Shown here: in pieces, positions 6,279-8,887 of the stretch
Layout of the letters: each line of letters begins with the position of its first letter
Position numbering within the stretch: position 1 is the stretch's first letter
Assembly (NCBI GenBank): GCA_017620315.1
Contig: JAFZQQ010000470.1
Location: 1-8,887, forward strand
DNA from: Oscillospiraceae bacterium
GTDB taxonomy: Bacteria > Bacillota > Clostridia > Oscillospirales > Oscillospiraceae
Direction: 5' to 3'
Length of the DNA stretch: 8,887 nt
Program-made: the position numbers and the translations under genes
The notes under the pieces: model-generated
What the model saw: only the letters and a program-made list of their open reading frames with translations
Databases searched by the model: none
What the model was told of the DNA's origin: nothing

Positions 6279-6307
6279 TTGACAAAGAGAAGTTCCGGCT
6301 ATAAACT
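6279..6307 (+). promoter_or_regulatory. Probable sigma-A promoter of the LsrB-like lipoprotein gene
   Basis: A perfect -35 TTGACA (6279-6284) is followed after 17 bases by TAAACT (6302-6307), a four-of-six -10. TATAAA at 6300-6305 is an alternative with a 15-base spacer. The leader of about 70 bases holds GTCGAT (6308-6313) and its inverted partner ATCGAC (6341-6346). The promoter is back to back with that of the amidase-like gene. Confidence 0.6.
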
Positions 6308-6384
6308 GTCGATAGACTGAATTTACCAATGCCGCGATCAATCGACTGCCACGGCGTTGTTGCTTATATTTCTGGAGGATCGAA

Positions 6385-7515
6385 ATGAAAAGACCCTTTT
6401 GTATTTTTCTTGCGATCTGCCTTGCCCTGTCGCTTTGCGCCTGCAAGAAGCGTGAAAAGACCGAGACGGGCCAGGGAACGGGGGACGGGCAGAATACGTC
6501 TGTTTCACAGGAGGATAACGGGCAAAAGCCCAACGAGCCGCTGAGCCCTGTTGCGGGTATGCGAGTGGCATATATCTCAAAGCTCCCCGACGATCCGCTT
6601 TACGCGGCGGCCAAGACCGGAGCGCAGTCCTATGCCGCACAGTGGGGGATCGAGCTTCAATGCGCGGACGGCATGGGGCAGCTTGCAGCGGTCCAGATGG
6701 CGATCGACAACGGGGTGGACGCGATCTGCATCACCGCCGATCCCACCCCGTCGCTGGAGGAAAAGCTCAGCGAGGCTGCCGCCGCGGGTATCTGCATTGC
6801 CACCTGGGATACTGACGTCTCACCCGAGCTGCGCACGCTCACAGTCTCCGAGGGCATGGCAAGCGTATTGGGCTCAATGCTGGTGGAGATGGGCGTCACA
6901 TCCCTCAAGGAGCGCGGAAAGGACGTGGGGGATGAGGTGCTGTACGCATGGCATTCCACACGCGGCGAGAACGAAGAGGAAAGCGCGAGATATGCCGCCG
7001 CAAGGGAGTATATACGGGATAATTATCCAAAATGGGTCGAGTATGACGGGCCGTATTACTCGGGCGGGGATCAGCAGTCCTCGTCCGTAGGCGGAAGGCT
7101 TTTGGACGAATGCCCGGGCATTGATCTTGTCCTGTGCGGAGATCCCGAGGCGCTTCTCGGCCGGTGCCTCGCTGCGCAGGAGCGCGGCGTGACCGCCGAG
7201 AGCGTGACGATAACGGGCTTTTGCCCGCCCTCGGCCATGCTGCCCTATCTCAGCGCGGATGTGTGCACGCGCTGGGGACTTTGGGACTGCGGCATGCAGA
7301 GCGCCATGTGCTGTTACCTTGCCGCTTGGCTGGCGGCGGGGAACGAGGTTCAGGTGGGCGACGTGGTCAATATCCCGCGCATCGGCAGCGTCGAGATACT
7401 TGCGAACAGCGCGATACTCTCTCAGGCAGAAACGTTGCAGCGCAACAACGGTGTGGTCATGCTTCCGGAGAGACTGGTTTTTACGGCAGAGAACGCTTAT
7501 GATTTTATTTTTTAA
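6385..7515 (+). CDS. LsrB/RhaS-like solute-binding lipoprotein (periplasmic-binding-protein fold, Peripla_BP_4)
   Basis: This 376-residue lipoprotein has a signal peptide (1-19) with lipobox-like LCAC and predicted lipidated Cys20. A flexible Gly/Gln/Glu-rich linker (about 21-56) and a two-lobed sugar-binding fold follow. Alignment from memory to LsrB, the AI-2 binding protein, is good: MRVAYISKL (60-68), ATWDTD (139-144), GSMLVEMG (163-170), TRWGLWD (295-301), and VGDVVNIPRIG (324-334) with VVMLPERLVF (357-366). The LsrB ligand residues are only partly kept: Lys66 and Asp142 are present, but the Asp-Gln pair and the Pro/Ala of the other wall are replaced. A sugar other than AI-2 is therefore likely. 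No ABC permease or ATPase gene is nearby, so it may share a distant transporter or act as a sensor. GGAGG at 6374-6378 supports the ATG at 6385. Confidence 0.88.
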   Translation: MKRPFCIFLAICLALSLCACKKREKTETGQGTGDGQNTSVSQEDNGQKPNEPLSPVAGMRVAYISKLPDDPLYAAAKTGAQSYAAQWGIELQCADGMGQLAAVQMAIDNGVDAICITADPTPSLEEKLSEAAAAGICIATWDTDVSPELRTLTVSEGMASVLGSMLVEMGVTSLKERGKDVGDEVLYAWHSTRGENEEESARYAAAREYIRDNYPKWVEYDGPYYSGGDQQSSSVGGRLLDECPGIDLVLCGDPEALLGRCLAAQERGVTAESVTITGFCPPSAMLPYLSADVCTRWGLWDCGMQSAMCCYLAAWLAAGNEVQVGDVVNIPRIGSVEILANSAILSQAETLQRNNGVVMLPERLVFTAENAYDFIF

Positions 7516-7527
7516 GGAGGAGACGCA

Positions 7528-7884
7528 ATGAAGAAGGGCAATCTTATCCTCGCGGCGGCGGTACTCGCCGCGGGCGCTTATGCAATGAGCAGGATACTTG
7601 CTTCGCCGTCGGCGGTCGTTGAAGCGCCGTCGGGACAGAGCATACCGACGGGGGAGGAGGGTGCGGGGCCCGCTCCGACGGACGGAGACGACACCGTGGC
7701 GTATCCGCTCAAGAACAAGCTGACGCATCAGGCGGCCGACTCGGAGGAACCGACTTATATCTTTGAACTGGAGACGCCCTCCGGGGTGAAGGAGCTGAAG
7801 GTCACATGGGCGCACTATGAGACCTACTACCTCGGCGACGAGGTCATCTGCCGCGAGACGCCCAACGGCCTTGAGGTCGTATAA
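7528..7884 (+). CDS. Small exported or membrane-anchored protein, unknown function
   Basis: This 118-residue protein has a signal or anchor segment at residues 5-23 (LILAAAVLAAGAYAM). A low-complexity Pro/Gly/Glu linker (about 27-57) follows, and then a compact, probably beta-rich domain at 58-118 that includes YIFELETPSG, ELKVTWAHYETYYLGD and the C-terminal GLEVV. The pattern 'aromatic-hydrophobic strand, then EL-x-V, then a GD turn' vaguely recalls small DUF2500-like barrels; I do not claim membership. The ribosome site AAGGAGG (7514-7520) overlaps the stop of the lipoprotein gene, and the gap is 12 bases. The two are therefore almost certainly co-transcribed and may work together at the outer face of the membrane. 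Confidence 0.8.
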   Translation: MKKGNLILAAAVLAAGAYAMSRILASPSAVVEAPSGQSIPTGEEGAGPAPTDGDDTVAYPLKNKLTHQAADSEEPTYIFELETPSGVKELKVTWAHYETYYLGDEVICRETPNGLEVV

Positions 7885-7898
7885 ATACTGCAGAGCAT

Positions 7899-7938
7899 AA
7901 AAAAATCCCTAAAGCTTTTGACAGCTTTAGGGATTTTT
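7899..7938. terminator. Bidirectional rho-independent terminator
   Basis: The 11-bp stem TCCCTAAAGCT (7906-7916) with AGCTTTAGGGA (7923-7933) has a 6-base loop. It is flanked by seven A on the left and five T on the right, so it terminates in both directions. It serves the lipoprotein/small exported protein pair from the left and the HU gene from the right. Confidence 0.93.
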
Positions 7939-7954
7939 GATTACACGACGATGA

Positions 7955-8227
7955 TCAGTTCAGAGCATCCTTGAACGCCTTGCCGGCCTTGAAGGACGGA
8001 GCCTTGGAAGCGGCGATCTTGACCGGCTTCTTGGTCTGGGGATTGATGCCGGTGCGAGCGGCGCGCTGCTTGACCTCGAAAGTGCCGAAGCCGACGAGCT
8101 GAACCTTGTCACCCTTCTTGAGAGCGCCCTCAACGGACTCAAGGAAAGCGGCGAGAGCCTTCTCGGCATCCTTCTTGGTAAGCTCACTCTTCTCAGCCAT
8201 AGCGGCAATGAGTTCGGTCTTGTTCAT
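7955..8227 (-). CDS. hup: DNA-binding protein HU
   Basis: HU is the abundant nucleoid protein that bends and wraps DNA as a dimer. The 90-residue product has the usual length. It starts MNKTELIAAMAEKSELTK, with an alpha-helical dimerisation half. It carries the family signature around GFGTFEVKQRAARTGINPQT (46-65), whose Arg-rich arm and Pro63 tip enter the minor groove, and ends with SFKAGKAFKDALN. The correct start is the ATG at 8225-8227, with GGAGG at 8236-8240. A longer reading from 8323 would place the -10 box inside the coding region and does not fit HU length. It is a single-gene unit with a strong promoter and terminator. Confidence 0.97.
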   Translation of the reverse strand: MNKTELIAAMAEKSELTKKDAEKALAAFLESVEGALKKGDKVQLVGFGTFEVKQRAARTGINPQTKKPVKIAASKAPSFKAGKAFKDALN

Positions 8228-8259
8228 GTTTGTTTCCTCCATATTCAAAAAATAGTAAT

Positions 8260-8276
8260 CGCGAGTGTTATTCGCG
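8260..8276 (-). promoter_or_regulatory. Small inverted repeat in the HU leader
   Basis: CGCGA and TCGCG form a 5-bp perfect inverted repeat with a 7-base centre, inside the roughly 55-base HU leader and about 20 bases before the ribosome binding site. It could be a weak mRNA hairpin or an operator. A five-base stem is easily due to chance. Confidence 0.3.
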
Positions 8277-8288
8277 TGACACAACGGC

Positions 8289-8317
8289 ATTATGGTGTAT
8301 TTTATGAGACTTGTCAA
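8289..8317 (-). promoter_or_regulatory. Strong sigma-A promoter of the HU gene
   Basis: On the minus strand a perfect -35 TTGACA (8312-8317) and -10 CATAAT (8289-8294) are 17 bases apart. The region just upstream of -35 carries A-runs on this strand (opposite the T-rich stretch 8321-8340), as in UP elements that boost strong promoters. Transcription would start near 8282, giving a leader of about 55 bases. Confidence 0.8.
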
Positions 8318-8323
8318 GAGCAT

Positions 8324-8493
8324 TTTTGCTTTTTTTTTGCTTGTATGCGGTTTTTCTCATTTTTTATGAGAAATGGCGCCGCGAAATCATAAAATATGAC
8401 GGATTTATGCGGGATTATGTAATCTGAAGCAAAGGAAACCGAAAACAGCAAGGCGTTTGACCGCATCGGCTGAGACAGGCGAGGGTCGCAGAG
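8324..8493. other. Intergenic region between HU and the Sel1-repeat gene
   Basis: About 170 bases hold no gene. The AT-rich part (8324-8400) contains the UP-like run, the inverted repeat and copies of the TCTCATAAAA motif. The rest (8400-8493) shows no clear promoter and no standard terminator for the Sel1 gene, whose transcript would enter it. Confidence 0.5.
8353..8373. repeat. 8-bp inverted repeat upstream of the HU promoter
   Basis: TTTCTCAT (8353-8360) and ATGAGAAA (8366-8373) are perfect inverted arms around five T. There is no T-tract after the stem on either strand, so it is not a standard terminator. It lies about 36 bases upstream of the HU -35 box, which is compatible with a binding site for a dimeric regulator. 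It may equally be a weak structure at the end of the Sel1 gene transcript. Confidence 0.5.
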
Positions 8494-8887
8494 CTATCCG
8501 AAAAACCATTTCAAAAAGCCTCCTGTTTTGCGCGGAGGTTTTGTGACGGCGTTTGGCTGCTCAAGCCGGTTGAGAGAGTCACGAGCCTGCTCCATGCCGC
8601 CGTTCAGAGCGGCGCGGTACCATTTTTTCGCAAGCTCTACGTCGCGCGTTATGCCAAAACCGTATTCGTAACATCTGCCGAGATTGTATTGCGCCCTTGT
8701 ATAGCCCTTCAGCGCAGCGGAGGCGTACAGCCGCTGCGCCTCGGCGTAATCCGGCGCGAGCCCCAGCCCGTTTTCGTAGCATTTGCCCAGATTGCACATG
8801 GCGCGGGGAAGCCCGCTGCCGGCAGCCTTGCGATACCAGCTCACGGCGTCGCTCAGGTTTTTCTCAACGCCCTTGCCGTTTTCGTAG
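8494..8887 (-). CDS. Sel1-like repeat protein (partial, N-terminus outside the window)
   Basis: The frame is open from the window edge to the stop at 8494, giving 131 residues. Three 36-residue Sel1 repeats are visible. They begin YENGKGVEKN, YENGLGLAPD and YEYGFGITRD, and continue with the A-x(3)-[WL]-Y-x(2)-A-A and A-x(2)-[NS]-L-[GN]-[KR] positions of Sel1 helices. Such repeats fold into alpha-solenoids that act as protein-interaction scaffolds. The C-terminus is a short basic tail ending GGFLKWFFG, with aromatic residues that could touch a membrane or partner. An internal GTG at 8844 is not the start, because repeat sequence continues upstream of it to the edge. More repeats and any N-terminal domain lie beyond the window, so function cannot be assigned. 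Confidence 0.9.
   Translation of the reverse strand, partial: YENGKGVEKNLSDAVSWYRKAAGSGLPRAMCNLGKCYENGLGLAPDYAEAQRLYASAALKGYTRAQYNLGRCYEYGFGITRDVELAKKWYRAALNGGMEQARDSLNRLEQPNAVTKPPRKTGGFLKWFFG

Noticed and set aside
6874..7815. Minus-strand open frame of 313 codons across the lipoprotein and the small exported gene
   Set aside because: It spans two real plus-strand genes and their junction, is Arg-rich and lacks a family match.
8228..8323. N-terminal extension of HU to base 8323
   Set aside because: The extension would include the promoter elements and leader. HU proteins are about 90 residues and begin MNKxEL, exactly as from 8227.

Overview
The window looks like a chromosomal stretch of an endospore-forming, moderately GC-rich Firmicute of the class Clostridia (gut Oscillospirales or Christensenellales type). 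The basis is strong AGGAGG ribosome binding sites before nearly every gene, a complete SpoIVB sporulation peptidase, a YmdB phosphodiesterase, a lipoprotein signal and intrinsic terminators with T-tracts. No plasmid, phage, insertion-sequence, tRNA, rRNA or CRISPR signal was seen. Taxonomy is inference.

Layout. Bases 1-45 are the tail of a plus-strand gene that resembles the end of FtsQ/DivIB. After about 360 bases without a gene, containing a good sigma-A promoter, comes ftsZ (406-1689) with its own terminator. Next are spoIVB (1921-2967, terminator after it), ymdB (3087-3863), a YhaO/SbcD-like metallophosphoesterase (3877-4968) and a small basic protein (4982-5284). These last three are tightly packed and probably one transcript. 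A converging minus-strand pair follows: a membrane-anchored coiled-coil protein (5320-5688) and, upstream of it, a papain-fold amidase-like protein (5729-6226). Divergent from the amidase is an LsrB-like solute-binding lipoprotein (6385-7515), followed 12 bases later by a small exported protein (7528-7884). A two-way terminator separates these from the minus-strand HU gene (7955-8227). A minus-strand Sel1-repeat gene (8494 to the end) runs off the window.

How the parts fit. FtsQ and FtsZ belong to cell division, and SpoIVB to the late forespore-to-mother-cell signal in sporulation. YmdB is a regulatory phosphodiesterase linked in Bacillus to RNase Y and biofilm or sporulation decisions. The second phosphoesterase belongs to a DNA-repair nuclease family but lacks its usual SbcC-like ATPase partner here. 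The amidase-like, coiled-coil, lipoprotein and small exported proteins point to the cell envelope, but no defined pathway connects them.

The region is mostly ordinary core genome, and I do not see an undescribed defence or mobile system. The best second-look items are the non-canonical FtsZ tail, the solitary LsrB-like protein with changed ligand-pocket residues, the repeated TCTCATAAAA motif around the HU promoter, the tandem phosphoesterases with an unknown small basic protein, and spoIVB beside ftsZ and ymdB rather than recN and spo0A.
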